A program made the translations under genes and the position numbers. Shown here one piece after another: positions 8,288-17,437 of a DNA stretch of 50,937 nucleotides. The DNA comes from Lewinellaceae bacterium (lineage in GTDB: Bacteria; Bacteroidota; Bacteroidia; Chitinophagales; Saprospiraceae), in the NCBI GenBank assembly GCA_947459655.1, contig CANHEE010000005.1, positions 1 through 50,937 on the forward strand, read 5' to 3'. The notes below the pieces were generated by a model. That model worked only from the letters and a program-made list of their open reading frames with translations, did no database searches and was not told the DNA's origin. Position 1 is the stretch's first letter. Each line of letters opens with the position of its first letter.

Positions 8288-8677
8288 TTAAACGCGTCTT
8301 CTTTTCGGAGGGCGACAACCATTGTGAGGAATCGGCGTCACGTCATTGATGATGGACACCTTGATACCCGCGCCATCGATTGAACGTATCGCTGATTCAC
8401 GTCCAGATCCAGGACCTTTAACAAACACTTCAGCTGTACGCATTCCAGCTTCGTATGCAACTTTCGCAGCATCCGTTGCAGCCAACTGCGCAGCATAAGG
8501 AGTGTTCTTTTTGGAACCTCGGAAACCTGCCTTACCAGCAGAACCCCAAGAAATAACCTGTCCGGTCTTATTGGTGATAGAAACGATAATGTTGTTAAAA
8601 GAAGCATGAATGTAGACTATACCTTCCGGCTCAACTTTAACGATTCTTTTCTTTACTTTTTTGACTGCTTTAGCCAT
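8288..8677 (-). CDS. rpsK: 30S ribosomal protein uS11
   Basis: Platform protein of the small subunit, near the E site and the Shine-Dalgarno helix. The 129 residues carry the family signature [17 protein letters not shown] and end in [15 protein letters not shown], the conserved basic tail. It follows rpsM after 90 nt containing a perfect palindrome and precedes rpsD by 46 nt. Confidence 0.97.
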   Translation of the reverse strand: MAKAVKKVKKRIVKVEPEGIVYIHASFNNIIVSITNKTGQVISWGSAGKAGFRGSKKNTPYAAQLAATDAAKVAYEAGMRTAEVFVKGPGSGRESAIRSIDGAGIKVSIINDVTPIPHNGCRPPKRRRV

Positions 8678-8727
8678 GATGTTTTTTTAATTAAAAAATC
8701 AGTGAACAATGTGAGGCGGCTACCATT

Positions 8728-8745
8728 CAAAGTTGATCAACTTTG
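8728..8745. repeat. 18-bp perfect palindrome between rpsM and rpsK
   Basis: CAAAGTTGATCAACTTTG is its own reverse complement. It lies in the 90-nt rpsM-rpsK gap. Flanks GTGA...GGC and GCC...TCAC can pair outside it, which would make a larger interrupted stem in the mRNA. No T-run follows directly. Possible regulatory or processing structure; no known family recognised. Confidence 0.5.
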
Positions 8746-8767
8746 TAACCCGGCCATTCACCAACTA

Positions 8768-9145
8768 TTATTTAGTTACTTTTTTCTTACCTGCTACAGT
8801 CTTACGCTTACCTTTACGAGTACGTGCGTTGGTACGAGTACGTTGACCCCTCAAAGGCAATCCTTTACGGTGACGCAAACCACGGTAACACGCGATGTCC
8901 ATAAGACGCTTGATGCTCAACTGCACCTCAGAGCGTAATTCACCCTCTACCTTATATTCATCTGCTATAACCTTGGAGATGGAACGTATGTTCTCATCCG
9001 ACCAGTCAGCGGTTTTGATGTTCTCATCAACACCCGCGGTCTGCAGAATCTTGGCAGCAGTCGAACGGCCAATTCCGTAGATGTATGTTAAGCTAATAAG
9101 TCCACGCTTATTTCTTGGTAAATCAGTACCTGCAATACGTGCCAT
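8768..9145 (-). CDS. rpsM: 30S ribosomal protein uS13
   Basis: Head protein of the 30S subunit that contacts uL5 and P-site tRNA through its basic tail. The 125 residues show the N-terminal helix-two-turns-helix region ([28 protein letters not shown]) and the conserved C-terminal [20 protein letters not shown], followed by a Lys-rich end. It follows rpmJ after 53 nt. Confidence 0.97.
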   Translation of the reverse strand: MARIAGTDLPRNKRGLISLTYIYGIGRSTAAKILQTAGVDENIKTADWSDENIRSISKVIADEYKVEGELRSEVQLSIKRLMDIACYRGLRHRKGLPLRGQRTRTNARTRKGKRKTVAGKKKVTK

Positions 9146-9198
9146 GTGCTACTTAATAAATTTATTGATTTTATGAATACAAACCAGCATCACAATTA

Positions 9199-9315
9199 TT
9201 AACCTTGACGCTGCTTAAATTTAGGGTTCTTCTTGTTAATCACGAACAACTTACCCTTTCTTCTTACGATTTTGCAATCGACAGAACGCTTTTTTACTGA
9301 AGCTCTAACTTTCAT
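9199..9315 (-). CDS. rpmJ: 50S ribosomal protein bL36 (zinc-less form)
   Basis: A 38-residue frame reads [18 protein letters not shown] to the end PKFKQRQG. It is the smallest large-subunit protein and stabilises 23S rRNA around domain VI. The classical form binds zinc through three Cys and one His. Here only the Cys of SVDC remains: the other two Cys and the His are replaced (VINKK and PKFKQ in place of VIC and PKHKQ). This is therefore the C-minus version, as is usual in Bacteroidota. It sits 15 nt after infA, in the standard order infA-rpmJ-rpsM. Confidence 0.95.
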   Translation of the reverse strand: MKVRASVKKRSVDCKIVRRKGKLFVINKKNPKFKQRQG

Positions 9316-9330
9316 TGTACAAACGCTGAT

Positions 9331-9549
9331 TTATTTATATCTATAGGTAATTCTACCTCTTGACAAATCATATGGAGACATCTCAACAGCAACCTTGTCT
9401 CCTACCAGAATTCTGATATAATTCATCCTCATTTTTCCTGAAATAGTGGCGATGATCACATGATCATTCTGAAGACGAACCCGGAACATGGCGTTGGAAA
9501 GTGCTTCCTCTATGATTCCATCCTGTTTAATTAAACCTATTTTTGACAT
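9331..9549 (-). CDS. infA: Translation initiation factor IF-1
   Basis: A 72-residue single OB-fold (S1-type) protein that occupies the A site of the 30S subunit during initiation. Family marks are [32 protein letters not shown] and the end [13 protein letters not shown]. Unlike most genes here it has an AGGAGG (reverse complement of 9563-9568) upstream, 13 nt from the ATG, which is rather far for a functional Shine-Dalgarno. It follows map after 119 nt. Confidence 0.98.
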   Translation of the reverse strand: MSKIGLIKQDGIIEEALSNAMFRVRLQNDHVIIATISGKMRMNYIRILVGDKVAVEMSPYDLSRGRITYRYK

Positions 9550-9562
9550 TTTACTTTTTTAA

Positions 9563-9568
9563 CCTCCT
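9563..9568 (-). promoter_or_regulatory. Shine-Dalgarno-like AGGAGG before infA
   Basis: Consensus AGGAGG on the reverse strand, 13 nt upstream of the infA ATG. Bacteroidota genes seldom carry this motif and the spacing is longer than the optimal 5-9 nt. It may help initiation or be coincidental. Confidence 0.35.
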
Positions 9569-9668
9569 GTTTAAGGTTTTTTGTATTTATAAACCATTGA
9601 TTACAATGTATTTATAATCGACAAGCTAAAACTTTTGGTTTTGGAGTGCAAATATCTAAACTTTTAAC

Positions 9669-10490
9669 CTAAATTTCACGCAAATCAGGATTATTTTTTA
9701 TCGCAGACTCTATCTTGGAATGATCCGATAATATATCTGCTTTCTGCTTCCTGACCACAACCGTATGCTCAAAATGTGCAGCGGGTTTTCTGTCCCTAGT
9801 CACTATAGTCCAGTTATCACTCAATGTTGCTATATCACGCTTACCAAGAGTAATCATGGGCTCTATGGCTATTACCAATCCAGATTTCAAAACCATTCCT
9901 GATCCTCTACGACCATAGTTGGGAACTTCAGGCTCTTCATGAAGATTTCTTCCAATTCCATGGCCTGTTAATTCTCGAACCACACCAAAGTGATATTTTT
10001 TGCAGTATTCTTCAACCGAAAAAGATATATCGCCTATTCTTTTGCCCTCAATCGCATTGTCAATGCCCTTATACAATGAATCTTTAGTAACCTTCAACAA
10101 GCGCATCACATCTGTGTGAACTTCTCCAATTGCGAAAGTATAAGCGGCATCACCATGAAAGCCATTGAAATAAACTCCACAATCTACGGAAACAATATCA
10201 CCGTCACGGAACGCATAATCTGTTGGAAAACCGTGAACTACCTGTTCATTAACCGAAACACACAACGCAGCGGGAAAACCATTATAATTCTTGAAAGAAG
10301 GAATGGCCTTCAAATCCTGTATGTATGTCTCAGCAGCAGCATTAATTTGTGTACCTGTCACACCCGGCTTGATTATTGAACCGATATGCGCCAGTGTATC
10401 ACACACCATGAGACAGCTCTTCCTGATTGCTTCTACTTCCTCATCAGTCTTGTAAAAGACTTCTCTTCTTGCAGTTCTTTTAAAAAACAT
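9669..10490 (-). CDS. map: Methionine aminopeptidase type I
   Basis: Removes the initiator Met from nascent proteins. The 273-residue pita-bread fold carries the five metal ligands D103 (SVDCG), D114 (FHGDAAYTF), H177 (TGHGIG), E210 (IEPM) and E241 (FEHTVVV), plus the substrate His H86. There is no N-terminal zinc-finger extension, as in type Ia enzymes. It lies between secY and infA, where many bacteria keep adk and map; adk is absent here. Confidence 0.97.
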   Translation of the reverse strand: MFFKRTARREVFYKTDEEVEAIRKSCLMVCDTLAHIGSIIKPGVTGTQINAAAETYIQDLKAIPSFKNYNGFPAALCVSVNEQVVHGFPTDYAFRDGDIVSVDCGVYFNGFHGDAAYTFAIGEVHTDVMRLLKVTKDSLYKGIDNAIEGKRIGDISFSVEEYCKKYHFGVVRELTGHGIGRNLHEEPEVPNYGRRGSGMVLKSGLVIAIEPMITLGKRDIATLSDNWTIVTRDRKPAAHFEHTVVVRKQKADILSDHSKIESAIKNNPDLREI

Positions 10491-10547
10491 GGTTATGGTG
10501 AAGTATATGCAATTCTGTATAAGACAGAACTTTTTCTGTACTGTAAA

Positions 10548-11918
10548 TTAAAATCCACCGATCTGCTGCAGTCCACTCTGCGACCGGCCCTGAATTTTAC
10601 CTGCCTTGATCAGACCATCATACTTCTGCATCAAAAGATGACTCTCAATCTGCTGTAGTGTATCCAAAATTACACCTACAAAAATCAATAAAGAGGTACC
10701 TCCAAAGAATGCAGCAAAAGCATTATTGATTCCTAAAACCTTTGCAAAAGCAGGCATTATAGACACTAACGCAAGAAATATACCTCCAGGGAGTGTAATC
10801 CTCGTTGTGATGTTGTCAATGTAGTGCTCTGTGCTCTCACCAGGTTTAATTCCAGGAATGAAAGCATTTTGGCGCTGAAGATATTCAGCATAATTTTGAG
10901 GATTCACAACAAGTGCGGTGTACACATATGTGAAAACCAATACCAAAATAAAGTAAATAACGTTGTAAGGTACAGAGGTGAAATCCTGCAGAGCCCTTAA
11001 AATTGGACTAGCTGCAACACTTTCACCACCAGCAAATTGGGCAATTGTCGCAGGCAGGAACATAAGCGCCTGCGCAAAGATGATGGGCATTACGCCTGCT
11101 GTATTTACCTTCAAAGGAATGTAATCGCGGTTGCCAGCAGCCGGCATGGTCGCAGAATCGCGGCCAACCATTCTTTTGGCAAACTGAACTGGAATGCGTC
11201 GCACACCCTGAACAAGCATAATAACACCCATGATCACCGCAAGCAGGAAAACGATTTCAAACACAAAACCTACAAGTCCACCACCCTGGCCGCCTATTTT
11301 AGCCTGAAACTCTGCAATCAAAGCATTAGGCAAACGAGACATGATTCCTGTCATGATGATCAAAGATGTACCGTTTCCAATACCTCTTTCATTGATACGC
11401 TCACCAAGCCACATGGCAAAGATTGTTCCTGCGGTAAGTACTATGATACCAACTAGGTAGAACAAACCATGGGAAATACCTGGTAGTAACGCACCCTCTT
11501 TAGAAATAAGGTATGTCAAATAGCCTCCACCCTGTACCAGAGTGATGGCCACTGTCAGAATGCGCATGATCTGATTGAGCTTCTTCCTGCCTGACTCGCC
11601 CTCGCGGGTCTGTAGTCTCTGAAAATATGGAACAGCAAACCCAAGCAACTGTATGATGATGGAAGCCGTAATGTACGGCATGATACCCAAAGCAAAAATA
11701 GAAGCTTGATTGAAAGCACCACCTGTGAAGTTGTTGATAAGACCCAACAAGTCGGTCGCCGTTGTCGATCCGCTGTCAATACCCTTTGGATTTACACCTG
11801 GAAGAACAACGAATGAGCCCAGACGAAAAATCATCAGCATCCCTATTGTAAATAGGAGTTTGTCTCTGAGTTCTTTGATTCCCCAAATATTGCGGAAGGT
11901 CTCTATTATCTTTTTCAT
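10548..11918 (-). CDS. secY: Preprotein translocase subunit SecY
   Basis: Channel-forming subunit of the SecYEG inner-membrane translocon. The 456-residue protein has ten transmembrane segments, the plug and pore region near GSTTATDLLGLINNFTGG, the cytoplasmic loop containing PVQFAKRMVGRDS, and the PQNYAEYLQRQNAFIPGIKPG region of the C-terminal half. It starts 13 nt after rplO, so translation coupling to the spc operon is likely. Confidence 0.98.
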   Translation of the reverse strand: MKKIIETFRNIWGIKELRDKLLFTIGMLMIFRLGSFVVLPGVNPKGIDSGSTTATDLLGLINNFTGGAFNQASIFALGIMPYITASIIIQLLGFAVPYFQRLQTREGESGRKKLNQIMRILTVAITLVQGGGYLTYLISKEGALLPGISHGLFYLVGIIVLTAGTIFAMWLGERINERGIGNGTSLIIMTGIMSRLPNALIAEFQAKIGGQGGGLVGFVFEIVFLLAVIMGVIMLVQGVRRIPVQFAKRMVGRDSATMPAAGNRDYIPLKVNTAGVMPIIFAQALMFLPATIAQFAGGESVAASPILRALQDFTSVPYNVIYFILVLVFTYVYTALVVNPQNYAEYLQRQNAFIPGIKPGESTEHYIDNITTRITLPGGIFLALVSIMPAFAKVLGINNAFAAFFGGTSLLIFVGVILDTLQQIESHLLMQKYDGLIKAGKIQGRSQSGLQQIGGF

Positions 11919-11931
11919 TAAAGAATATTAA

Positions 11932-12381
11932 TTATTTAACGATATTAATTGTTCCACCGGCTTTTTCTATAGCCGCCTTTGCTGAATCAGAACAGGCTTG
12001 CACTGAAACGTTCAGCGCCTTGGTCAATTCCCCTTTTCCAAGAATCTTGACAACATCTGTCCGTCTGACAATACCGGCTTTAAGCAACATGGGAAAATCA
12101 ACTGTCGTGGTATTGTGGGAATCGGCAATGTGCGCCAATCTATCCAAATTTAGTACCACATATTCAATACCGTTGACATTTTTGAAGCCAACTTTAGGCA
12201 AACGCATTTGCAAAGGAATCTGACCACCCTCAAAGTTACGCTTTGTGTAGTGACCGGAACGTGAACCGTCCCCTTTGTGACCACGTGTAGCTGTTCCACC
12301 ATGACCTGATCCTTGTCCTCTCGCAATTCTTTTGCGCTTCTTAACTGAACCTGCTGCAGGTTTTAAGCTATGAAGTTCCAT
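11932..12381 (-). CDS. rplO: 50S ribosomal protein uL15
   Basis: Late-assembly large-subunit protein. The 149 residues begin with the Gly/Arg/Lys-rich extension RKRIARGQGSGHGGTATRGHKG that threads into 23S rRNA, followed by a globular domain (about 70-149). The start MELHSLKPAAGS matches the family. It lies between rpmD (55 nt) and secY (13 nt). Confidence 0.97.
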   Translation of the reverse strand: MELHSLKPAAGSVKKRKRIARGQGSGHGGTATRGHKGDGSRSGHYTKRNFEGGQIPLQMRLPKVGFKNVNGIEYVVLNLDRLAHIADSHNTTTVDFPMLLKAGIVRRTDVVKILGKGELTKALNVSVQACSDSAKAAIEKAGGTINIVK

Positions 12382-12436
12382 TTTATATGCTTTATAAAAT
12401 TAGTAATTTTGTTCCTACAGATTCTAGACCTGTATA

Positions 12437-12613
12437 TTAGTCCTGAACTTCGATTAGATGAGCAACTTTTTTCACCATCCCCATAATTTGAGGGGTGGCT
12501 TCATGCTCAACAACTTGATTCAGTTTGCGAAAACCCAGAGCAAAGATAGTATCTTTCTGATCCTGTGGTCTCTTAATAATACTTCTAACGTATTTAATCT
12601 TAATTCTAGCCAT
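12437..12613 (-). CDS. rpmD: 50S ribosomal protein uL30
   Basis: A 58-residue frame beginning MARIKIKYVRSIIKRP and ending HLIEVQD. The central FALGFRKLNQVVEHEATPQI is the conserved core (GLRKLNxxVxHxxTPxxxGM). This small alpha-beta protein of the 50S subunit sits in its standard place between rpsE and rplO. Start chosen at the only ATG fitting family length. Confidence 0.96.
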   Translation of the reverse strand: MARIKIKYVRSIIKRPQDQKDTIFALGFRKLNQVVEHEATPQIMGMVKKVAHLIEVQD

Positions 12614-12650
12614 TGCTATTCAAAATTTTGTATAAACCGTTCTGCGAAAA

Positions 12651-13172
12651 TCAGTGATTGAACAACTTTTCCATTGATATGCCTCTGACACGTGCTATCT
12701 CTTGCGGAGATCTCAAACGGGAAAGAGCATTGATAGTCGCTTTCACAACATTGTGCGGATTGGAAGACCCATTGGACTTAGCCAGTACGTTGTGCACGCC
12801 TACCATATCCAAAACTGCACGCATCGCTCCACCAGCAATTACTCCCGTACCATCAGATGCGGGCTTAAGGTAAACTTTACCTGCACCGTACTTACCGTGA
12901 ACATCGTGAGGAATCGTTCCCTTGTGTACCGGGACTTTCACCAGATTCTTTTTGGCATCCTGCACCGCTTTGGTGATCGCATCGGATACCTCACGGGCTT
13001 TACCCAAACCGTGACCAATGGTGCCATTGTGGTCACCCACAACAACTACAGCTGAAAAGGTAAAGGTACGTCCACCTTTGGTAACCTTCGTTACACGCCC
13101 AAGATAAACCAGTTTTTCTTTTAGTTCGTCTTCAGATACGGGTTTGGTTCTTTGAACTTGATCTCTTGCCAT
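12651..13172 (-). CDS. rpsE: 30S ribosomal protein uS5
   Basis: Mediates decoding fidelity and mRNA helicase activity at the entry channel. The 173 residues contain the double-stranded-RNA-binding-like N-terminal domain ([27 protein letters not shown] near 26-52) and the C-terminal domain ([18 protein letters not shown]). It lies between rplR (32 nt) and rpmD (37 nt). Confidence 0.97.
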   Translation of the reverse strand: MARDQVQRTKPVSEDELKEKLVYLGRVTKVTKGGRTFTFSAVVVVGDHNGTIGHGLGKAREVSDAITKAVQDAKKNLVKVPVHKGTIPHDVHGKYGAGKVYLKPASDGTGVIAGGAMRAVLDMVGVHNVLAKSNGSSNPHNVVKATINALSRLRSPQEIARVRGISMEKLFNH

Positions 13173-13204
13173 TTTTTGTATAAATTACAAATTGCTTTAA
13201 TTAA

Positions 13205-13555
13205 TTAGAATTGTAGCCCACCTTCTCTGGCGCCATCTGCTACTGCTTTAACCCTGCCATGGTATAGATAACCACCTCTATCGAAGGAGACTTTATCAAT
13301 TTTCATCGCCATCAGTTTGCTGGCAATCAATTTACCAACTTCTACTGACTGCTCAACCTTGCTTTTACCAGTGGCAGTAATTTCTCTAGATGAAGCAGCT
13401 GCAATAGTATGTCCTTTAACATCATCTATCGCCTGGCAATAGATTGACTTATTACTGCGGTAAATAGCAAGACGTGGCTTGGAATCTACTCCAGTAATTT
13501 TTTTCCGAACGCGGTAGTGAATCCTGGTTCTCTTCTGTGATTTACTAATTTGCAT
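13205..13555 (-). CDS. rplR: 50S ribosomal protein uL18
   Basis: Binds 5S rRNA together with uL5 and anchors it in the central protuberance. The 116 residues show RTRIHYRVRKKITG, RLAIYRSNKSIYCQAIDD and the end FDRGGYLYHGRVKAVADGAREGG, all family typical. It precedes rpsE by 32 nt. Confidence 0.97.
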   Translation of the reverse strand: MQISKSQKRTRIHYRVRKKITGVDSKPRLAIYRSNKSIYCQAIDDVKGHTIAAASSREITATGKSKVEQSVEVGKLIASKLMAMKIDKVSFDRGGYLYHGRVKAVADGAREGGLQF

Positions 13556-13641
13556 TGTTATTTTTTTGCCTTGAGAAAAGTATAATAATACTTTCTTTGA
13601 ATAATAATGTTAATTCATCTGATTTTGACACAGATATACTA

Positions 13642-14208
13642 TTATTTCTTACCTCCCTTACCGGCTGTCTTACCAGCTTTGCGGCGGAGAATTTCTTCCT
13701 TATACTTGATACCCTTGCCCTTATACGGTTCAGGCTTACGCAATGAACGTATTTTAGACGCCACTAGACCAAGTAATTCTTTGTCAATAGACTCTAGTTT
13801 AACTACCGGTGCCGCTCCTTTTTCAGTAATAGTACTTAATTTAACCTCGGTTGGTAGTTCAAACATGATAGGGTGAGAATAACCAATGGTCAACTCAAGC
13901 ATTTGACCTGTATTGGCTGCACGGAAACCCACACCGACTACCTCAAGCTCGCGAACAAATCCTTCAGAAACGCCGTGAACCATGTTGTAAATCAAAGCGC
14001 GGTACAAACCATGCATAGCCTTGTGGCGCTTCTGCTCAGTAGGACGCTCAACATAAAGGGTACTTTCCTCCTGACGAAGAGTGATATCAGGATCAATTTG
14101 ACGGGAGAGTGAGCCTTTAGGACCTTTAACAGTTACCAGGTTACCTTTGCTAACATTTACCTCCACTTTAGCCGGGAGCGCAATTGGCGCTTTTCCTATA
14201 CGTGACAT
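13642..14208 (-). CDS. rplF: 50S ribosomal protein uL6
   Basis: Two-domain protein near the sarcin-ricin loop and factor-binding site. The 188 residues begin MSRIGKAPI and end in the signature RKPEPYKGKGIKYKEEILRR plus a short Lys/Gly-rich tail. It follows rpsH by 28 nt and precedes rplR by 86 nt. Confidence 0.97.
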   Translation of the reverse strand: MSRIGKAPIALPAKVEVNVSKGNLVTVKGPKGSLSRQIDPDITLRQEESTLYVERPTEQKRHKAMHGLYRALIYNMVHGVSEGFVRELEVVGVGFRAANTGQMLELTIGYSHPIMFELPTEVKLSTITEKGAAPVVKLESIDKELLGLVASKIRSLRKPEPYKGKGIKYKEEILRRKAGKTAGKGGKK

Positions 14209-14236
14209 TTTGTATATTCGAGTTTAGAGTATTATA

Positions 14237-14641
14237 TTAATAAACATAACAAAGCAATTCTCCACCACAGTTTGCGGTGCGCGCCTGCTTATCTGTCATG
14301 ATACCTTTATTCGTAGAAACGATGGCGATACCCAAACCATTTATGATACGAGGCAACTCGTCAACTTTCACGTATTTACGCAAACCCGGACGGCTGATGC
14401 GACCCAGTTCAGTAATCGCAGGACGCTTCGTAACAGTATCATATTTTAAGGCGATTTTGATGACCTCGCCCTTGCCTGTTTCTTGATCAAACTTGTACTT
14501 CAGGATATAACCCTGGTCGTACAATACTTTAGTCATTTCCTTTTTTACTCGGGAAGCCGGAATCTCAACAACCCGGTGATTTGCCTGTTGTGCATTCCTA
14601 ATTCTAGTAAGGAAATCTGCTATTGGATCAGTTACTGCCAT
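14237..14641 (-). CDS. rpsH: 30S ribosomal protein uS8
   Basis: Binds helix 21 of 16S rRNA and is central to 30S platform assembly; in other bacteria it represses the spc operon. The 134 residues run from MAVTDPIADFLTRIRNA to GIMTDKQARTANCGGELLCYVY, the conserved C-terminal block. It follows rpsN by 44 nt. Confidence 0.97.
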   Translation of the reverse strand: MAVTDPIADFLTRIRNAQQANHRVVEIPASRVKKEMTKVLYDQGYILKYKFDQETGKGEVIKIALKYDTVTKRPAITELGRISRPGLRKYVKVDELPRIINGLGIAIVSTNKGIMTDKQARTANCGGELLCYVY

Positions 14642-14685
14642 TTTATATTGACTTGAAACGATTTACAAATTGAATTAAATGAATA

Positions 14686-14955
14686 TTACCAGCTGGCTTT
14701 TGTTACACCCGGTATTTTGCCCTCGTTGGCCATTTTGCGGAACATGTTACGGCAGATGCCGAACTGACGCATATAACCTTTGGGACGACCGGTCAACAGA
14801 CAACGGTTGTGAAGACGCTCAGGAGATGAATTGCGTGGTAGCTTGTCCAATGCATCAAAGTTGCCTTCTTTTTTTAGTTGATCACGCAAAGCGGAATACT
14901 TAGCTACAAGCCTTTGTCTTTTGCGCTCACGTGCGATAACGGAATTCTTTGCCAT
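14686..14955 (-). CDS. rpsN: 30S ribosomal protein uS14 (zinc-independent form)
   Basis: Head protein of the 30S subunit. At 89 residues it is the long form without the CxxC-CxxC zinc cluster. The C-terminal signature [20 protein letters not shown] and PGVTKASW are present. It lies 21 nt downstream of rplE, in the standard spc order. Confidence 0.96.
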   Translation of the reverse strand: MAKNSVIARERKRQRLVAKYSALRDQLKKEGNFDALDKLPRNSSPERLHNRCLLTGRPKGYMRQFGICRNMFRKMANEGKIPGVTKASW

Positions 14956-14976
14956 TATGAAATGTATTAGAAATGG

Positions 14977-15540
14977 TTAAGATTGTTTGCTTTGATTTCT
15001 GAAAGGAAGACCCAATTCCTTGAGCAGGGCAAGCGCCTCAGCATCAGTTTTTGCGGTAGTGACAAAAGTAATGTCAAAACCATTGATCTTATTCACTTTA
15101 TCAATATCAATTTCAGGGAAAATGATCTGCTCAGTGATACCCATAGTATAGTTACCACGGCCATCAAAACTCTTCTCGTTGATACCACGGAAGTCACGAA
15201 CACGCGGCAACGCTACAGTAATCAAACGATCAAGGAACTCATACATCCTCTCATCACGTAGAGTTAGCTTAACACCGATGGTCATGCCCTCACGCAACTT
15301 AAAGTTGGAAATAGAATTCTTTGCCTTGGTAGAAACAGGCTTTTGACCGGCAATCACCGACAACTCCTGGATCGAATTATCGATTAGCTTTTTGTCCTGT
15401 GTTGCATCACCAATACCCTGGTTGATGCTGATTTTTACAAGCTTAGGAATTTGCATCACGGACTTGTAACCGAACTGCTGCATCAACGAAGGAGCAACAA
15501 CTTCTCTGTATTTGACTTTTAGTCTTGGTACGTAGCTCAT
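14977..15540 (-). CDS. rplE: 50S ribosomal protein uL5
   Basis: Binds 5S rRNA and contacts P-site tRNA and uS13. The 187 residues contain [16 protein letters not shown], the tRNA-contacting loop around [20 protein letters not shown], and [19 protein letters not shown]. The start codon shares one nt with the rplX stop, implying translational coupling. Confidence 0.97.
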   Translation of the reverse strand: MSYVPRLKVKYREVVAPSLMQQFGYKSVMQIPKLVKISINQGIGDATQDKKLIDNSIQELSVIAGQKPVSTKAKNSISNFKLREGMTIGVKLTLRDERMYEFLDRLITVALPRVRDFRGINEKSFDGRGNYTMGITEQIIFPEIDIDKVNKINGFDITFVTTAKTDAEALALLKELGLPFRNQSKQS

Positions 15541-15884
15541 TATTTAATGATTTCGCCTGATTTTTTATAATAACGTACAATTTTACCATCTTCAACCTTG
15601 CGGCCGATTTTAGTCGGAGCACCAGTTTTAGCATCAACATGCATTAGGTTGGAGATATGAATAGGCATCTCAATCTCATTGATTGCGCCCGGATTTTGCT
15701 GTGTTGGTTTGGTGTGCTTCACCTTGACATTCAAGCCACCAACGATTGCTCTGTTCTCCTTTGGGAAAACCTGAGTGATCACACCAGTCTGACCTTTGTT
15801 TGCACCGGCAATAACGATTACACTATCACCCTTCTTTACGTGAAGTTTCGGAGCGAAACGGGTTTTCTTCTGTGTATTGGACAT
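15540..15884 (-). CDS. rplX: 50S ribosomal protein uL24
   Basis: Assembly initiator of the 50S subunit, located near the tunnel exit. The 114 residues include the KOW motif ([20 protein letters not shown] near 15-34) and the conserved [20 protein letters not shown]. It ends overlapping rplE by one nt. Confidence 0.97.
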   Translation of the reverse strand: MSNTQKKTRFAPKLHVKKGDSVIVIAGANKGQTGVITQVFPKENRAIVGGLNVKVKHTKPTQQNPGAINEIEMPIHISNLMHVDAKTGAPTKIGRKVEDGKIVRYYKKSGEIIK

Positions 15885-15928
15885 GACAATAAATTGATTT
15901 TAAATTTGCAGAGACTTCCGTGTAAAGT

Positions 15929-16294
15929 TTATAGTACTTCCGGAGCCAATGAAACAATTTTCATATAGTCGCGATCGCGCAATTCACGTGCCACAGGGCC
16001 GAAAATACGGGTACCACGAGGTTCATCAGAGTTGTTCAGCAACACACAAGCATTGTCGTCGAAACGAATGTAAGAACCATCCTTGCGACGGAACTCCTTC
16101 CTCGTGCGCACAATAACAGCTTTGGAAACAGTTCCCTTTTTAACACCGCTACTGGCGGCGTCTTTTACCGTCACAACGATCTTATCTCCAATACCGGCAT
16201 AACGACGCTTGGTTCCACCAAGTACACGTATGCAAAGAACTTCCTTTGCACCGCTGTTATCTGCTACTCTTAATCTGGATTCCTGTTGAATCAT
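15929..16294 (-). CDS. rplN: 50S ribosomal protein uL14
   Basis: Small beta-barrel that forms an intersubunit bridge with 16S helix 14. The 121 residues start [20 protein letters not shown] and include [13 protein letters not shown] and [13 protein letters not shown], the family signatures. It lies between rpsQ (56 nt) and rplX (44 nt). Confidence 0.98.
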   Translation of the reverse strand: MIQQESRLRVADNSGAKEVLCIRVLGGTKRRYAGIGDKIVVTVKDAASSGVKKGTVSKAVIVRTRKEFRRKDGSYIRFDDNACVLLNNSDEPRGTRIFGPVARELRDRDYMKIVSLAPEVL

Positions 16295-16350
16295 GATTTA
16301 TGGATTTGAATAAATATCGAATAATTATTTAAGCAGCGCGAAAAAACAAA

Positions 16351-16605
16351 TTACTTCGCCTTTTCTACGATTTCGACTAATCTCCAACGTTTAGTCTTAG
16401 AAATTGGACGTGTCTCCATGATTTTAACCATGTCGCCTGGACCGCATTCATTTTTCTCGTCATGAGCATGAAATTTCTTGCTCTTTTTTACGAACTTACC
16501 ATAAATAGGGTGGCGTAGTTTACGCTCCACAGAAACCGTAATGGTTTTCTCCATCTTATTGCTGGTTACTATCCCTGTTCTGGTCTTTCTTAACTTTCTT
16601 TCCAT
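16351..16605 (-). CDS. rpsQ: 30S ribosomal protein uS17
   Basis: OB-fold protein that binds the 5' domain of 16S rRNA early in assembly. The 84 residues read [37 protein letters not shown] and [20 protein letters not shown], all conserved. It follows rpmC by 58 nt. Confidence 0.97.
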   Translation of the reverse strand: MERKLRKTRTGIVTSNKMEKTITVSVERKLRHPIYGKFVKKSKKFHAHDEKNECGPGDMVKIMETRPISKTKRWRLVEIVEKAK

Positions 16606-16663
16606 TGTTATTTCTTGAAAAATAAGTTGTTACTTAAACGATGGACAAATCGGTCCATCAATG

Positions 16664-16912
16664 TTATCTTCTTCTGAATCGGATCCTTGAACGATTCGCT
16701 ATTTGCTCCGGTGTCATTGCCGCCAATTCGCGTCTGCGAATCTCCGTCTTAATTCTCGCTACGTTTCTACGGGCTACTTTAATCTCGTTCGGATTCGCTA
16801 GTCCCTGAGTAGCGTGGTCAAGTCTTAGGGACATATACTCGCGCTGAGCATCTTGCAATTGTGTGGCGAGATCGCTATCAGAAAAATTATTGAGTTCTAA
16901 ATTAACTGCCAT
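16664..16912 (-). CDS. rpmC: 50S ribosomal protein uL29
   Basis: Two-helix protein at the tunnel exit that helps recruit the signal recognition particle and trigger factor. The core (to about residue 65) contains LQDAQREYMSLRLDHATQGL and the IKVARRNVARIKTEIRRREL helix. The 82-residue length is longer than the common 60-70 because of a short basic C-terminal extension ending RSRIRFRRR. Confidence 0.96.
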   Translation of the reverse strand: MAVNLELNNFSDSDLATQLQDAQREYMSLRLDHATQGLANPNEIKVARRNVARIKTEIRRRELAAMTPEQIANRSRIRFRRR

Positions 16913-16952
16913 TTTTGATATAAATTTTTATCCTTATGGAAAAACAATAGGA

Positions 16953-17375
16953 TTAATTTTCAGTATAGTCCGGACGAATGGAAAATTTCGTCAGTACCGG
17001 CAACTTCTGGGCCGCAAGGCGAAGAGCCTCTCTAGCTGTTTCTTCAGGTACGCCATCAATTTCAAACATGATGCGACCTGGTTTTACAACCGCAACATAG
17101 TGATCCAGTGAACCTTTACCTTTACCCATACGCACCTCTGCCGGCTTAGCAGTGATTGGCTTGTCAGGGAAAATCAGGATCCAAACCTGACCCTCTCGTT
17201 TCATGAAACGCGTCATCGCAATACGTGCAGATTCAATCTGGCGGTTGGTCAAACGGGCTCCTGTGATCGCTTTTAATCCGAAAGATCCGAAGCTGATGGT
17301 ACTTCCTCTGTGAGCTATACCCTTATCCTTCCCTTTCTGCTGTCTGCGGTATTTTATTCTCTTAGGACTTAACAT
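16953..17375 (-). CDS. rplP: 50S ribosomal protein uL16
   Basis: Late-assembly protein near the A-site tRNA elbow. The 140 residues begin [16 protein letters not shown] and include [21 protein letters not shown], the functional loop [21 protein letters not shown] and [14 protein letters not shown]. Order rpsC-rplP-rpmC is standard. Confidence 0.98.
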   Translation of the reverse strand: MLSPKRIKYRRQQKGKDKGIAHRGSTISFGSFGLKAITGARLTNRQIESARIAMTRFMKREGQVWILIFPDKPITAKPAEVRMGKGKGSLDHYVAVVKPGRIMFEIDGVPEETAREALRLAAQKLPVLTKFSIRPDYTEN

Positions 17376-17437
17376 TGTCTGTAAATTTTATAGGGTTTCC
17401 CTGTAGGGAATAACTATGAACAAGTTAAATGATTTAA

